In this document: one piece after another, positions 27,511 through 39,514 of the stretch
How the letters are laid out: each line of letters opens with the position of its first letter
Numbering within the stretch: position 1 is the stretch's first letter
Source: an uncultured beta proteobacterium
Lineage (GTDB): Bacteria > Pseudomonadota > Gammaproteobacteria > Burkholderiales > Rhodocyclaceae
Assembly: GCA_903908065.1 (NCBI GenBank)
Contig: CAIVQO010000072.1
Coordinates: 1 to 64,000 of the forward strand
Direction: 5' to 3'
DNA length: 64,000 bases
Program-made: the position numbers and the translations under genes
Notes under the pieces: generated by a model
The model's input: the letters and a program-made list of their open reading frames with translations, nothing else
The model's database searches: none
Told to the model about the DNA's origin: nothing

Positions 27511-28410
27511 ATGCTCAAACTGAGCCTCGACGCCATCGAAATCATCGATGCCATCGATCGTGGCGGGTCCTTTGCCGCCGCCGCCGAGGCCCTGCACAAG
27601 GTGCCGTCGACCATTTCCTACACGGTGGCCAAGCTGGAGGAGCAACTCGGCTTCGACCTCTTCGCCCGCCGTGGGCCGCGCGTCAGCCTGACCCCGGCCG
27701 GGCGCGAACTGCTGGCCGAAGGCCGCTGGCTGCTGCGTTCGGCGGCCGACCTCGAGTCGCGCTTGCGCCGCATCGCCACCGGTTACGAATCCGAGCTGCG
27801 CCTGGTGCATGACTCGCTCTTGCCGGTGACGGCGCTGGTCGGGCACATCCGCGATTTCGAGGCGCTGGACTGCGGCACCCGCCTGCGCATCTGCACCGAG
27901 GTAATGACGGGCGCCTGGGAGGCGCTGCGCGAAGGGCGCGCCGAGATCGTGCTGGCAGTCGGCGATCCGCCGCCGGGATTCGCCCAGCACGCCAGGCGCC
28001 TGCGCGCGATCGAGTTCGTGTTCTGCGTCGCCCCCGGCCACCCGCTGGCCCGCCTCGATCGCCCGCTCACCGAAGAAGACCTGCTGGCCCATACCGCCAT
28101 CGTCGTCGCCGATTCGGCGCGCCTGCTGCCGGCGCGCAGCATTGGCCTGGTCTCGGGCCGTTCGCGCATCACCGTGGCCAACATCGAGGCCAAGATTGCG
28201 CTGCAAATTGCCGGCCTGGGCTATGGCTTCCTGCCGCGCTGTCGCATCGATGCGGCGCTGAAGAAGCGCGAACTGGTCGAGCTGGCCGTCGCCGAGGCGC
28301 GGGCCGCCGAGCCGCTGTGGCTGGCCTGGAGCGCCGAGGGCGAACAGGGCGAGGCGCTGAAGTGGTGGCGCGCGCGCCTGCAGGCGGCCGACGCACTGCA
28401 GGTCGCCTGA
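27511..28410 (+). CDS. LysR family transcriptional regulator
   Basis: A 299-residue regulator with an N-terminal winged HTH (about 5-63; IIDAIDRGGSFAAAAEAL, then KVPSTISYTVAKLEEQLG) and a periplasmic-binding-like effector domain. It diverges from wrbA-pirin and precedes an MFS transporter by 34 bases. It likely controls these genes in response to a quinone, drug or redox signal; that is inference from neighbours. Confidence 0.92.
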   Translation: MLKLSLDAIEIIDAIDRGGSFAAAAEALHKVPSTISYTVAKLEEQLGFDLFARRGPRVSLTPAGRELLAEGRWLLRSAADLESRLRRIATGYESELRLVHDSLLPVTALVGHIRDFEALDCGTRLRICTEVMTGAWEALREGRAEIVLAVGDPPPGFAQHARRLRAIEFVFCVAPGHPLARLDRPLTEEDLLAHTAIVVADSARLLPARSIGLVSGRSRITVANIEAKIALQIAGLGYGFLPRCRIDAALKKRELVELAVAEARAAEPLWLAWSAEGEQGEALKWWRARLQAADALQVA

Positions 28411-28444
28411 ATCGCCGTAGCATCAGCGCCGACTTCCGAATGCC

Positions 28445-29683
28445 ATGACCACCACCACGCCCCTCGACCCGCGCCGCGAACGCCTGCTGCTGCTGACCCT
28501 GGCCGGCATCCAGTTCGCGCACATCCTCGATTTCATGATCATGATGCCGCTGGGCCCGATGCTGATGCGGGAACTCGGCGTCGGCACCCACGAGTTCGGC
28601 CTGCTGGTCTCGTCCTACACCTTCTCGGCGGCCTTCACCGGCCTGCTGGCAGCGATGTTCGTCGACCGCTTCGAGCGCAAGCGCCTGCTGCTGACCATGT
28701 TCGGCCTGTTCGCCGTGGCCACCCTGGCCTGCGGCCTGGCGCCCGGCTACTGGACCCTGCTGGCGGCGCGCGGCACCGCCGGCGCCTTCGGCGGCGTGCT
28801 CGGCTCGATGGTGCAGACCATGGTCGGCGACCTGATTCCTTTCGAGCGGCGTGGTCGCGCCAGCGGCACCATCATGTCGGCGTTTTCGCTCTCCACCGTG
28901 GCCGGCGTGCCGCTTTCGCTCTACTTGGCCAACCATTTCGGCTGGCGCTTCCCCTTCTATTTCATCGCCCTGCTGTCCTGCGGCCTGCTCGCGCTGGGAT
29001 GGAAGATGCTGCCCGAATTGCGCGGCCACCTGCCCTCGTCGGATGTGAACGAGGAGGAACGCGCCCATCCCTTCAGTGCGATGTTCGAGGTGCTGCGCGA
29101 CGCCAACCACCGCCGCGCCTTCCTCTTCATGGGCTTGATCATGATCTCGGGATTCTCGGTGATCCCTTACATCACCATCTACATCACCTCGAACGCGAAC
29201 ATCCGCATCGAGGACATTCCCCTGATCTACCTGTTCGGCGGCGCCGCGACCTTCTTCACCTCGCGCCTGATCGGACGCCTCGCCGACCGCCACGGCAAGA
29301 TTCGCGTCTATCGCCTGGTGGCGTTCGGTTCGCTGTTGCCGTTGCTGGTGATCACCCACCTGTGGCCGGTGCCATTGTGGCTGCTGATCTTCTGGTCCAC
29401 CGTGTTCTTCATCCTGGTGCCGGGGCGCATGGTGCCGGCGATGGCCGTGGTGACCTCGGCGGTGCAGCCGCGCCTGCGCGGCACCTTCCTGTCGATGAAC
29501 GGCGCCGTGCAGCAGCTGGGTTCCGGTTTCGCTTCCTGGCTGGGCGGCGCGATGATCGCCGTCGACGCCACCGGGCGCGTCAGCGGCTACAACCATGTCG
29601 GCTGGCTGGCCGCTGCCGCGACGCTGCTGGCGATCGCCTTCGTCGGCCGCATCCGCATGTACACCGGGGGCGTCCCCGGCTGA
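28445..29683 (+). CDS. MFS transporter
   Basis: A 412-residue major facilitator protein with 12 predicted helices and the motif-A-like loop between helices 2 and 3 (DRFERKRLLL). The N-terminus includes LDFMIMMPLGP, typical of AraJ/drug-efflux-type carriers. The second-half loop is RLADRHGKIRVYR. The substrate is unknown. Its position behind the LysR gene suggests shared control. It ends five bases from the opposing acetyltransferase gene, with no clear terminator between. Confidence 0.88.
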   Translation: MTTTTPLDPRRERLLLLTLAGIQFAHILDFMIMMPLGPMLMRELGVGTHEFGLLVSSYTFSAAFTGLLAAMFVDRFERKRLLLTMFGLFAVATLACGLAPGYWTLLAARGTAGAFGGVLGSMVQTMVGDLIPFERRGRASGTIMSAFSLSTVAGVPLSLYLANHFGWRFPFYFIALLSCGLLALGWKMLPELRGHLPSSDVNEEERAHPFSAMFEVLRDANHRRAFLFMGLIMISGFSVIPYITIYITSNANIRIEDIPLIYLFGGAATFFTSRLIGRLADRHGKIRVYRLVAFGSLLPLLVITHLWPVPLWLLIFWSTVFFILVPGRMVPAMAVVTSAVQPRLRGTFLSMNGAVQQLGSGFASWLGGAMIAVDATGRVSGYNHVGWLAAAATLLAIAFVGRIRMYTGGVPG

Positions 29684-29687
29684 GATT

Positions 29688-32345
29688 TCAGTTGGCGGCT
29701 TTTTGCGGCGCCGGCGGGTGCAGCGACAGGCGCATCTCGACCACGCCGGGGCCGGTCTTCAGCTCGAAGCCGAGCTTGCGCGCCAGGTCCTGCATGCGCG
29801 TGTTTTCCGCCAGGGTCTCGCCGCGCAGCATGCCGATGCCGCGGTTGCGCGCGCAGTCCACCAGGCTCTCCATCAGGCGCCGTCCGAGGCCGCCGCCCTT
29901 GACGTCGGAGGCGACCAGTATCGCGAACTCGGCCACCGCGTTGTCCGGGTCGGCCACCATGCGCGCTTCGCCCAGCGAACGTTCGACGCCTTCGGCGTCG
30001 CGCTCGATCGCCACCAGCGCGATCTCACGGTCGTAGTCGATTTGGGTGAAGCGTGCCAGCTGCGAACGCGGCAATTTGCGCATGGTGCCGAAGAAGCGCA
30101 TGCGCGAATCTTCCGGGTCGAGCGAGGCGATCAGGTCGGCCAGCGTGGTTTCGTCCTCCGGCCGGATCGGCCGGATCAACAGCTTGCGCCCCTGCCAGTC
30201 GATATGCTGTTCGAGTTCCTTGGGGTAGGGGCGGATGGCGAAGCGGCGGAAGCCGAGGCGGCGCCCGCGGCGTTCGACGTGGATGCGGCGCTCGCGTGCC
30301 ACCACGCCGCTGGTTTCGACATGGATCGGGTCGAGTTCGATGGCGGTGACTTCGTCGATGTCGGTCAGCAACTGCGACAGCCGCAGCAGCGTCGTCGCCA
30401 GCTCGGTTTCGAGCGCCTCGCGTTCGTCCTCGGAGGCGTCGCGGGCGAAGCCGCCGCGCGTCACCAGGTCCATCGCCAGGCGTCGGTTCAGCGGCGGCAG
30501 GGCGACTACGGTGCGCCGTTCGCCGGCGCCGGCCTCGCCAAGGTAGATCACCGGGCCGAATACGGCATCGTCGGTGACGCCCAGGCGCAGGGGCGGCAGG
30601 CCGCTACGCGCTGCGCTTGGCCGCAGGCGGTAACCGCTGACGCGGACACCCGGGAAATCCTTGCGCGAGCGGGCACGCAGGCCGCGCGTGGCGATGCGGA
30701 TGTCCTCCGGCGAGCGCAGTTCGCGTGCCACCAGGGCGTGGTCCACGTCATTGGCCAGGTTCAGCGCCAGGTCCACCGGGTAGCCGATCTCGTCGGCGGT
30801 GGCGATCGCAGCGTCGATGTTCACAGCCGCCGTCGAGTCTTCGGCCTCGATGCCATACGCCAGCAGCAGTTGCCGCGCCGCGCGCGGCGGCAACAGCTGG
30901 GCGCCGGCCTCCAGCGCTTCGTGCACGGCATCACGCGCACGCTCCAGGTTGGGCACGAATTCCTCGGCCACCGAGGGCGGCATCTGCAACAGCAGTTCGC
31001 GGTTGCGCTCATAGTTGACGATGCCGAGGAAGATGCCGATCGCCTTTTCCGGCGAGTCGTGGGCCAGTACGCCCTGAGCTGCCGCCACCTGCTGCGCCTG
31101 CTGCATGGCGCTGCCGCCGACCCAGCAGCTGAAAATGTTCTTCGCGGTTTTCTTCGCCGCGGCGCCGATCGCATCCGCGACCTCGTTGCCATTGGCGAAG
31201 GGCGAGGGCGAATACACCGTCAGCACCGCGTCGACATCCTTGTCGGCAACCAGCGCATCGAGCGCGGCAGTCCAGCTCTCCGGACTGAGGTCGGGCGGCA
31301 GGGCCAGCGGATTGGCCGGGGCGGTCCCGGTGCGCATCAGGCCGGCAAGCAGCGCGGCAGTTTCGGGCGCAAACCGCGCCAGGCGTCCGCCGTGCTTCAG
31401 CAGCGTACCGGCGGCGATGCGGCCCAGGCCCTGGCCGTTGCCTACGATCGCCAGCCGCTCGCCGCGCAGTGGGCGTACCCGCGCCATGGCCTCGGCGGCG
31501 TCGAACAGGTCTTCCAGGGTGTCGATGCGGATCCAGCCGGCGCGGCGCAGCGCCGACTCGTAAACGTCGTCGCCACGGAAGGGCAGGGCCCTGTCGCCGG
31601 CATCGAGGCGCGCGCCGCGCATCGCCACGATCGGCTTGTTGCGCGCCGCCGCGCGTGCCGCCGACATGAACTTGCGCGCTGCCGGCACCGTCTCGAACTG
31701 CACCAGGATGGCCTCGGTATCCGGGTCCTCGGCCAGCCAGTCGAGCACGTCGGCGAGGTCAATGTCCATCCCGGCGCCGAGGTGTACCACGGCCGAAAAG
31801 CCGATGCCCTTGCCCGCCGCACGGTCGAGCGCCGCCGCCGCAATTGCCGCCGATTGCACCACCAGCGCCACGCGGCCGCGCTTTGCCATCACCGGCGCGA
31901 CGCTGGCATTGAGGCCGCAGCCTGGCACCACCAGGCCGCCGCTGCTCGGGCCCAGCACGCGCACCAGCCGCGGCCGGGCTGCATCGAGGATGGCCTTGCG
32001 TGCCTCGGCGATCTGCGCCTCGTTCAACTTTTCGTGCAGCGAGGGTCCGATGATCACGGCGCGCGTGCCGCGCTCGCCGAGTTCGCCGACGATCTCGGCA
32101 ATGTCGCGCAGCGGCGCGCAGACGATCGCCAGGTCGGGAACCGTTTCCAGTTCGGAGACATGCATGTGGCCGCCGATGCCGAACAGCGAATGTTTCTTCG
32201 CCCGGGCGTGCAGGATCGGCCCCTTGTAGCCGCCGCCGGCAAGGTTGCGCTCCACCACGTCGGCATAGCAGCCTGGCTGGTGGCCCTCGGCAACGATGGC
32301 GACGGAGCGCGGACGGAACAGGAAATCGAGGTTGCGGACGGTCAT
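29688..32345 (-). CDS. Protein lysine acetyltransferase, PatZ/YfiQ type (NDP-forming acyl-CoA synthetase-like plus GNAT)
   Basis: An 885-residue protein, the length of E. coli PatZ. The N-terminal two-thirds match NDP-forming acyl-CoA synthetases: a CoA-binding Rossmann domain (FLFRPRSVAIV), the ligase-CoA region with IGPSLHEKL, and an ATP-grasp-like segment. The C-terminal 145 residues form a GNAT domain with the acetyl-CoA loop VKGGGLGRRLM. In relatives the synthetase part is regulatory and GNAT acetylates acetyl-CoA synthetase. It stands alone as a transcription unit, with a 218-base upstream gap that shows no clear motif. Confidence 0.9.
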   Translation of the reverse strand: MTVRNLDFLFRPRSVAIVAEGHQPGCYADVVERNLAGGGYKGPILHARAKKHSLFGIGGHMHVSELETVPDLAIVCAPLRDIAEIVGELGERGTRAVIIGPSLHEKLNEAQIAEARKAILDAARPRLVRVLGPSSGGLVVPGCGLNASVAPVMAKRGRVALVVQSAAIAAAALDRAAGKGIGFSAVVHLGAGMDIDLADVLDWLAEDPDTEAILVQFETVPAARKFMSAARAAARNKPIVAMRGARLDAGDRALPFRGDDVYESALRRAGWIRIDTLEDLFDAAEAMARVRPLRGERLAIVGNGQGLGRIAAGTLLKHGGRLARFAPETAALLAGLMRTGTAPANPLALPPDLSPESWTAALDALVADKDVDAVLTVYSPSPFANGNEVADAIGAAAKKTAKNIFSCWVGGSAMQQAQQVAAAQGVLAHDSPEKAIGIFLGIVNYERNRELLLQMPPSVAEEFVPNLERARDAVHEALEAGAQLLPPRAARQLLLAYGIEAEDSTAAVNIDAAIATADEIGYPVDLALNLANDVDHALVARELRSPEDIRIATRGLRARSRKDFPGVRVSGYRLRPSAARSGLPPLRLGVTDDAVFGPVIYLGEAGAGERRTVVALPPLNRRLAMDLVTRGGFARDASEDEREALETELATTLLRLSQLLTDIDEVTAIELDPIHVETSGVVARERRIHVERRGRRLGFRRFAIRPYPKELEQHIDWQGRKLLIRPIRPEDETTLADLIASLDPEDSRMRFFGTMRKLPRSQLARFTQIDYDREIALVAIERDAEGVERSLGEARMVADPDNAVAEFAILVASDVKGGGLGRRLMESLVDCARNRGIGMLRGETLAENTRMQDLARKLGFELKTGPGVVEMRLSLHPPAPQKAAN

Positions 32346-32563
32346 TGCAGTGCCGGAGAACGGAGGGTACGACGAGTGGCGGCACGTTGGAATTCTGCCA
32401 TACTCGTTCGTTGCGACTGGGTGAAACCGTCTAGCGAATCGCCGACATTTCCCCCTTCGCGAGAAAGCCCGCAGGGATTTGTGCCCTGTTGCAGCCTCTT
32501 CACTGGACGTTACCGGCGGATACTGCAGCCAGCTTCAAGCAGTCCTATCGGGCAATTCGGTGA

Positions 32564-34393
32564 CTATCGCGTCCACCACGCCAGCGCGATGAAGATCGCG
32601 AGGGCGATGAAGCCGTAGGTCTTCCACGGCCTTTGTTTCTCGGCGTAGGGGTCGGTTAGTGAGCGTTCGGCGCCCTCGGGCAGTTTCGCCATCTGGGTCA
32701 GCGAGGTACCGAAGGGGATGTTGATGCGGGCGCGCGCATTCACCGCCCAGCCATTGGCGTCGAGGATCGGGCCCAGCGTGCGGCTGTGCAGCTTGAACCA
32801 GGCGACGATCACCGAAGGACCGGAAATCAGCAGCATCAGGCCGACCACGACCAGCGGCATCTGCCACCACTTGAGGCCGAGCATGCCGGTGACCACCGAC
32901 GCCGCCGCCGTGCCGAGGGCGCCGACGGCAAGGCCGATGGCGGCAAAGATGCCGGCGAACTTGCCGACATCGAAGGCCTGTTGCGCGGGCGGCTTGGCGG
33001 CAGGCGCCTCCACTTTCTTCACCGCCGAGGTGGCGGCTTCGGCGAGCTTGCCTTCGACGGCGCTGGCCTTGCTTGCGGCAAGTTTCTGCAACTGCTCGGC
33101 GACCATGCGAGCGAGCTTTTTGTAGGGTGACCAGAAAGCCTGGCGCAGACTGATGGGGTGGTCCACGATCTTGGTGATGGTGGCGTCCCAGTCGCGCCCC
33201 TGTCGGTCGTAGAACACGCCATTGCGCCCGACCATCAGCTGGTCGGAATCGCCGGCGGTGAACGCGGCGGCGATGGTCTGTTTGGCGCCAGGACGAACGC
33301 AGTCGCAATACACCAGGCAGATGCGTGAGAGGCCGGCCAACGCCGCATGCTTGCCCGCGTCGTTGACCGAGATCACCAGCTCGGCAGCGCGGCCGTCGAG
33401 ATACAGGGTACCGATCTGGAAGGTGGCCTTGCCCTGGCGCGTGTAGAAATCGCGGAAAGCAACGAAGTTGTTGGCCAGGGTCAGCAGGTCGCGCACGTAA
33501 CGCGCCAGCCGTTCAAGATCGCGCACCGCCTCGGCCTCCGGCGGCAGTCCGGCGGGCTTGGCGGCCTGCCAGGCGCCGTATACCGCCAGCTGGTCCTGCA
33601 CCGCGAGCCAGTCGCTTTCGCTGAGGCCGGGCCGCGCGCCGAGCAGGGGCACCACTACGGCCTCGCGGAAGGTGCCGATGCGTTCGGCCCATGCCGGGTT
33701 GATGCCGGAATCGATGCCGGCGCCCAGCGGCACCGTGGCGCCAGCGCCGACTTTTGCCAGCGGCAGCGCGGCAATCTCGGCATGCCCGTTGTTGAGGGCC
33801 GCGCCGCCCAGCGCCTTGAGGCTGTCGTCCGAGGCGTTCATTGCGTCTTCGGCACGGGCATCGAAGGCGGCCAGGCGACAGCGGACAAAGAAGTCGTCGA
33901 GCTTTTCCTTCACCGCTGCGAGCGCGCCACAGGCGGCCTCGGTGGCGTCGCCCAGCGGCCGCGCGGCGGCACCGCCGGCTTCCCAGGCGGCGAGCGCGCG
34001 TGCCGAATACTCGGCTTCGGCGGCGCTGGCGGCCTCCACGGTGACCAGGGTTTCACCATCCTTCAGCAGGCCGCGCGCCACCGCAGCGATGGCCTCGTCC
34101 TTGATCGCGCCCAGCGGCACGCCGCCGAGCTTTTGCTCGAACACCTTGCTGTCATTGAGGCGCGCGGCGGCCCAGTCGATGGCCGCCAGCAGCTCGGGGG
34201 CGCGGATGTGGCCGTCGTTGTCGCTGTCCAGCAGCGCCAGCGTGCGGGCGTCGAATTCGACCCCGGTGGTGGGGCAGGACAAGGCCACCCAGAGTTTCTG
34301 GTCGAGGTTCCTGAGGTTGACCAGGTCGGCGGCCGTGTCGATGCGTACCTGGTCGAAGCCGCCGGCGAGGAAGAACTTCCAGGTGTGGCTCAT
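32564..34393 (-). CDS. Uncharacterised membrane protein with one EF-hand loop
   Basis: A 609-residue protein I do not recognise. Residues 56-67 form a complete 12-residue EF-hand loop (DSDNDGHIRAPE), so Ca2+ binding is plausible. The middle is helical and soluble, with YCDCVRPG around 385 and a YKKLARMVAEQL segment. The C-terminal part has two hydrophobic helices near 495-545 (ASVVTGMLGLKWW and MPLVVVGLMLLISG) and a final helix at 590-606. No signal peptide is seen. Its start overlaps the stop of the MBL hydrolase gene by four bases. Confidence 0.7.
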   Translation of the reverse strand: MSHTWKFFLAGGFDQVRIDTAADLVNLRNLDQKLWVALSCPTTGVEFDARTLALLDSDNDGHIRAPELLAAIDWAAARLNDSKVFEQKLGGVPLGAIKDEAIAAVARGLLKDGETLVTVEAASAAEAEYSARALAAWEAGGAAARPLGDATEAACGALAAVKEKLDDFFVRCRLAAFDARAEDAMNASDDSLKALGGAALNNGHAEIAALPLAKVGAGATVPLGAGIDSGINPAWAERIGTFREAVVVPLLGARPGLSESDWLAVQDQLAVYGAWQAAKPAGLPPEAEAVRDLERLARYVRDLLTLANNFVAFRDFYTRQGKATFQIGTLYLDGRAAELVISVNDAGKHAALAGLSRICLVYCDCVRPGAKQTIAAAFTAGDSDQLMVGRNGVFYDRQGRDWDATITKIVDHPISLRQAFWSPYKKLARMVAEQLQKLAASKASAVEGKLAEAATSAVKKVEAPAAKPPAQQAFDVGKFAGIFAAIGLAVGALGTAAASVVTGMLGLKWWQMPLVVVGLMLLISGPSVIVAWFKLHSRTLGPILDANGWAVNARARINIPFGTSLTQMAKLPEGAERSLTDPYAEKQRPWKTYGFIALAIFIALAWWTR

Positions 34394-35034
34394 GCGCGCT
34401 CTCCAACGAAGGGGTTGTAGCGACGCTCTTCGCCGAAAGTCGACATCGGGCCGTGGCCGGGGATGAAATCGACATCGTCGCCGAGCGGCCAGAGTTTATC
34501 TCGGATGGATGAAATCAGTGCCGCATGGTTGCCGCGCGGAAAGTCGGTGCGGCCGATGCTGCCGGCGAACAGCACGTCGCCGACAATGGCCAGCTTCGTC
34601 GGCGCATGGAAGAACACCACATGGCCCGGCGTGTGGCCGGGCGTATGGATCACAGCGAGCGTCTGCTTGCCGACGGTGACGGTGTCGCCATCCTCTAGCC
34701 AGCGGTCGGGGCTGAAGGCCTGTGCCGGCGGGAAGCCGAAGCTGCGGCTTTGCTGGGGCAATTGGTCGATCCAGAAGCTTTCTTCGCGCTGCGGACCTTC
34801 GATCGGCAGGCGCAGCTGCTGCGCCAGGCTGCCGGCGCCACCGGCGTGGTCGATGTGGCCGTGGGTCAGCAGCAGCTTCTCGAGCCTGACGCCCAGGCTG
34901 GCGGCGGTGGCGATCAGCCGCTCGATGTCGCCGCCGGGGTCGACCAGGGCGCCTTGCATGGTCTCGGTACACCAGACCAGGCTGCAGTTCTGTTCGAAGG
35001 GGGTGACGGGAACGATGCGGTAGTCGAGGCTCAT
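34390..35034 (-). CDS. Metallo-beta-lactamase fold hydrolase (GloB-like)
   Basis: A 214-residue MBL-fold protein with the zinc motif THGHIDHAGG, a second His in HTPGHTPGH and a further Asp/His in FIPGHGPMS. The compact form resembles the YcbL/GloB-like thioesterases that hydrolyse S-lactoylglutathione or related thioesters. It is coupled to the downstream EF-hand protein gene by an ATGA overlap. Confidence 0.9.
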   Translation of the reverse strand: MSLDYRIVPVTPFEQNCSLVWCTETMQGALVDPGGDIERLIATAASLGVRLEKLLLTHGHIDHAGGAGSLAQQLRLPIEGPQREESFWIDQLPQQSRSFGFPPAQAFSPDRWLEDGDTVTVGKQTLAVIHTPGHTPGHVVFFHAPTKLAIVGDVLFAGSIGRTDFPRGNHAALISSIRDKLWPLGDDVDFIPGHGPMSTFGEERRYNPFVGERA

Positions 35035-35081
35035 GGCAATGGGATGCGGTGATGGTGTGGATTCGGGGAAACGCCACCGGC

Positions 35082-37475
<2,394 letters not shown>

Positions 37476-37485
37476 ATCCCTCTCC

Positions 37486-39003
37486 TCAGTGAACCAGGCC
37501 GCGCCGGTAATGCACGGCCTCGGCGACGTGGGCGGCGGCCAGCGGAGCGCCGTCGGCGACATCGGCCAGGTCGGCAATACTGCGCGCCACCTTGAGGATG
37601 CGATGATAAGCCCGCGCGCTGAGTCCCAGTTGCTGCATTGCGCGCTTGAGCAGCGCGGCGCCCTCTGCGTCCGGCTGGCAGTGGGCGTCGATCTCTTCCG
37701 GCGTCAGTTGCGCATTGGGCTTGCCCTGGCGCGCCATTTGCCGTTCCCGTGCGGCAATCACGCGGGCGCGGATGGTCGCCGAGCGTTCGCCGTCGCCGCG
37801 TGCGCTGATCTCGGCCTCGCTCACCGCCGGCACGTCGAGCATCAGGTCGATGCGGTCGAGCAGCGGGCCGGAAAGCTTGCCGCGATAGCGCACCACCTGG
37901 TCGGGCGTGCAGCGGCACTTGCCGGAGGCATGTCCCTGCCAGCCGCAGGGGCAGGGATTCATCGCCGCCACCAGTTGGAAGCGCGCCGGAAACTCGGTAC
38001 GGCGGCCGGCGCGGGCGACGTGGATGTGGCCGGTTTCCATGGGCTCGCGCAGGGCTTCCAGCACGCCGCGCTGGAACTCGGGCAATTCGTCGAGGAAGAG
38101 GACGCCTTGGTGCGCCAGCGAGATCTCGCCGGGGCGCGGCGGATTGCCGCCGCCGACCAGGGCCGGTGCCGAGGCGGTGTGATGCGGGGAACGCACTTCG
38201 CGCCGGCCGAAACGGTCCAGTCGGAAATATCCCGCCAGCGACTGGATGGCGGCGGCAGACAGGGCTTCTGCGCCGCTCATCGGCGGCAGGATGCCGGGCA
38301 GGCGCTGGGCCAGCATCGATTTGCCAGCACCGGGCGGGCCGCTGAGCAACAGGCTGTGGCCGCCGGCCGCCGCGATTTCGAGCGCGCGCTTGGTCGGAGC
38401 CTGACCCTTGACCTCGACCAGGTCGGGATAGCTGGCAAAAGTCGGCGCCGGCGACACGGCAAACGCCGCCAGGGCTTCGCGGCCGGCGAGGTGGGCGCAC
38501 ACCTGCAACAGGCTGGCGGCCGGCAGCACGCGCATGCCCGCAATCAGCGCGGCTTCGGGAGCGCTCTCGGCGGGCAGGACAAAGGCCCGCGCCGCGGCAT
38601 CCGCCGCATCGCCCTGCATCGCGGCGCACATCGCCAGGGTGCCGCGCACGGCGCGCAGCTCGCCCGATAGCGCCAGTTCGCCGGCGAATTCATGCTGGTC
38701 CAGCGTCGGGGCCTGGAGTTGCCCGGAGGCGATCAGGATGCCGAGTGCGATCGGCAGGTCGAAGCGACCGGATTCCTTGGGCAGGTCGGCCGGGGCCAGG
38801 TTGACCGTGATGCGGCGCTGGGGGAATTCAAAGCCGCAGTTCTGGATCGCCGCGCGCACCCGGTCGCGCGCCTCGCGAACTTCGGTGTCGGGCAGGCCGA
38901 CCAGGGTGAAGGCCGGCAAGCCGGGGGCAAGATGAACCTCGACCGTGACTTCCGGTGCCGAAAGCCCCTCCAGCCCTCGCGAGCGCAGGACGGCGAGGGC
39001 CAT
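37486..39003 (-). CDS. comM: ComM/YifB family AAA+ ATPase (Mg-chelatase-like)
   Basis: A 505-residue protein. The N-terminal Lon-like domain (LEGLSAPEVTVEVHLAPG) precedes an AAA+ module with Walker A SGPPGAGKS and Walker B VLFLDELPEF, then a Mg-chelatase C-terminal domain. ComM is a branch-migration helicase that helps integrate transforming DNA in naturally competent bacteria. It carries one copy of the dispersed motif described in the findings. The ubiK gene ends seven bases upstream. Confidence 0.93.
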   Translation of the reverse strand: MALAVLRSRGLEGLSAPEVTVEVHLAPGLPAFTLVGLPDTEVREARDRVRAAIQNCGFEFPQRRITVNLAPADLPKESGRFDLPIALGILIASGQLQAPTLDQHEFAGELALSGELRAVRGTLAMCAAMQGDAADAAARAFVLPAESAPEAALIAGMRVLPAASLLQVCAHLAGREALAAFAVSPAPTFASYPDLVEVKGQAPTKRALEIAAAGGHSLLLSGPPGAGKSMLAQRLPGILPPMSGAEALSAAAIQSLAGYFRLDRFGRREVRSPHHTASAPALVGGGNPPRPGEISLAHQGVLFLDELPEFQRGVLEALREPMETGHIHVARAGRRTEFPARFQLVAAMNPCPCGWQGHASGKCRCTPDQVVRYRGKLSGPLLDRIDLMLDVPAVSEAEISARGDGERSATIRARVIAARERQMARQGKPNAQLTPEEIDAHCQPDAEGAALLKRAMQQLGLSARAYHRILKVARSIADLADVADGAPLAAAHVAEAVHYRRGLVH

Positions 39004-39010
39004 GGAGCGC

Positions 39011-39268
39011 TCAGGCGCTGCCTGACGGCTTGGTTGCTCTGGCGGCTTCCAGTTCGGCGACGCGCGCTTCCAGCGCCTGCAGCTTGGCCCGGGTGCGGGC
39101 CAGCACTTCGCGCTGCACGTCGAATTCCTCGCGCGTCACCAGGTCAAGTTTGGCGAACACGCTGGCGAGCGCGGCACGCAGGTTTTTCTCGACTTCGCCG
39201 GCAGGGGTATTGGCGAGCAGGGAAGACATCCGGGACGACATTTCGTCGAGCAGTTTGGGATTGAGCAT
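39011..39268 (-). CDS. ubiK: Ubiquinone biosynthesis accessory factor UbiK
   Basis: An 85-residue BMFP/YqiC protein: an amphipathic N-terminus and a coiled coil (EEFDVQREVLARTRAKLQAL) that trimerises. UbiK binds UbiJ and helps the soluble Ubi enzyme complex. The length and sequence are typical. It diverges from the porin-glnK-amtB operon across a 246-base regulatory region. Confidence 0.9.
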   Translation of the reverse strand: MLNPKLLDEMSSRMSSLLANTPAGEVEKNLRAALASVFAKLDLVTREEFDVQREVLARTRAKLQALEARVAELEAARATKPSGSA

Positions 39269-39343
39269 GGGTCGGGAAGCGGTGCAGGAATGGCAAAAAG
39301 TCTAGCACAGCACTGCAAGGCGCCCGGACCGTGCCTGCGGCTG

Positions 39344-39358
39344 GCACCAGAGTGGTGC
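39344..39358. promoter_or_regulatory. NtrC binding site GCACCA-N3-TGGTGC
   Basis: A perfect palindrome with the arm and spacer form of the strong NtrC sites of enteric glnA (GCACCA, three bases, TGGTGC). It is centred about 129 bases before the predicted transcription start, the usual enhancer distance. Confidence 0.85.
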
Positions 39359-39372
39359 GCAATGCGCGGGTT

Positions 39373-39390
39373 TGGTGCCTGCTTTGGTGC
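39373..39390. promoter_or_regulatory. Two TGGTGC half-sites for NtrC
   Basis: TGGTGC occurs at 39373-39378 and 39385-39390, each with a poor opposite arm. They lie between the perfect site and the promoter and could be low-affinity NtrC sites. Confidence 0.5.
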
Positions 39391-39452
39391 GACGCAATGC
39401 AGGCGAACCCACCAACCCCATGCAATCCGCTGAAAGCAAATGGAAATTTTGT

Positions 39453-39470
39453 TTGGCACGGTCTTCGCAT
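39453..39470 (+). promoter_or_regulatory. Sigma-54 (-24/-12) promoter of the porin-glnK-amtB operon
   Basis: TTGGCACG with GG at 39455-39456 and TTCGCA with GC at 39467-39468 give the GG-N10-GC spacing required by sigma-54. One base departs from the TTGCA consensus of the -12 element. Start of transcription is predicted near 39480, with AGGAG (39503-39507) before the ATG. Confidence 0.85.
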
Positions 39471-39514
39471 TGTTTCGCCCGTAGTTTTCCAAAATTCAAC
39501 CCAGGAGCTTCATC

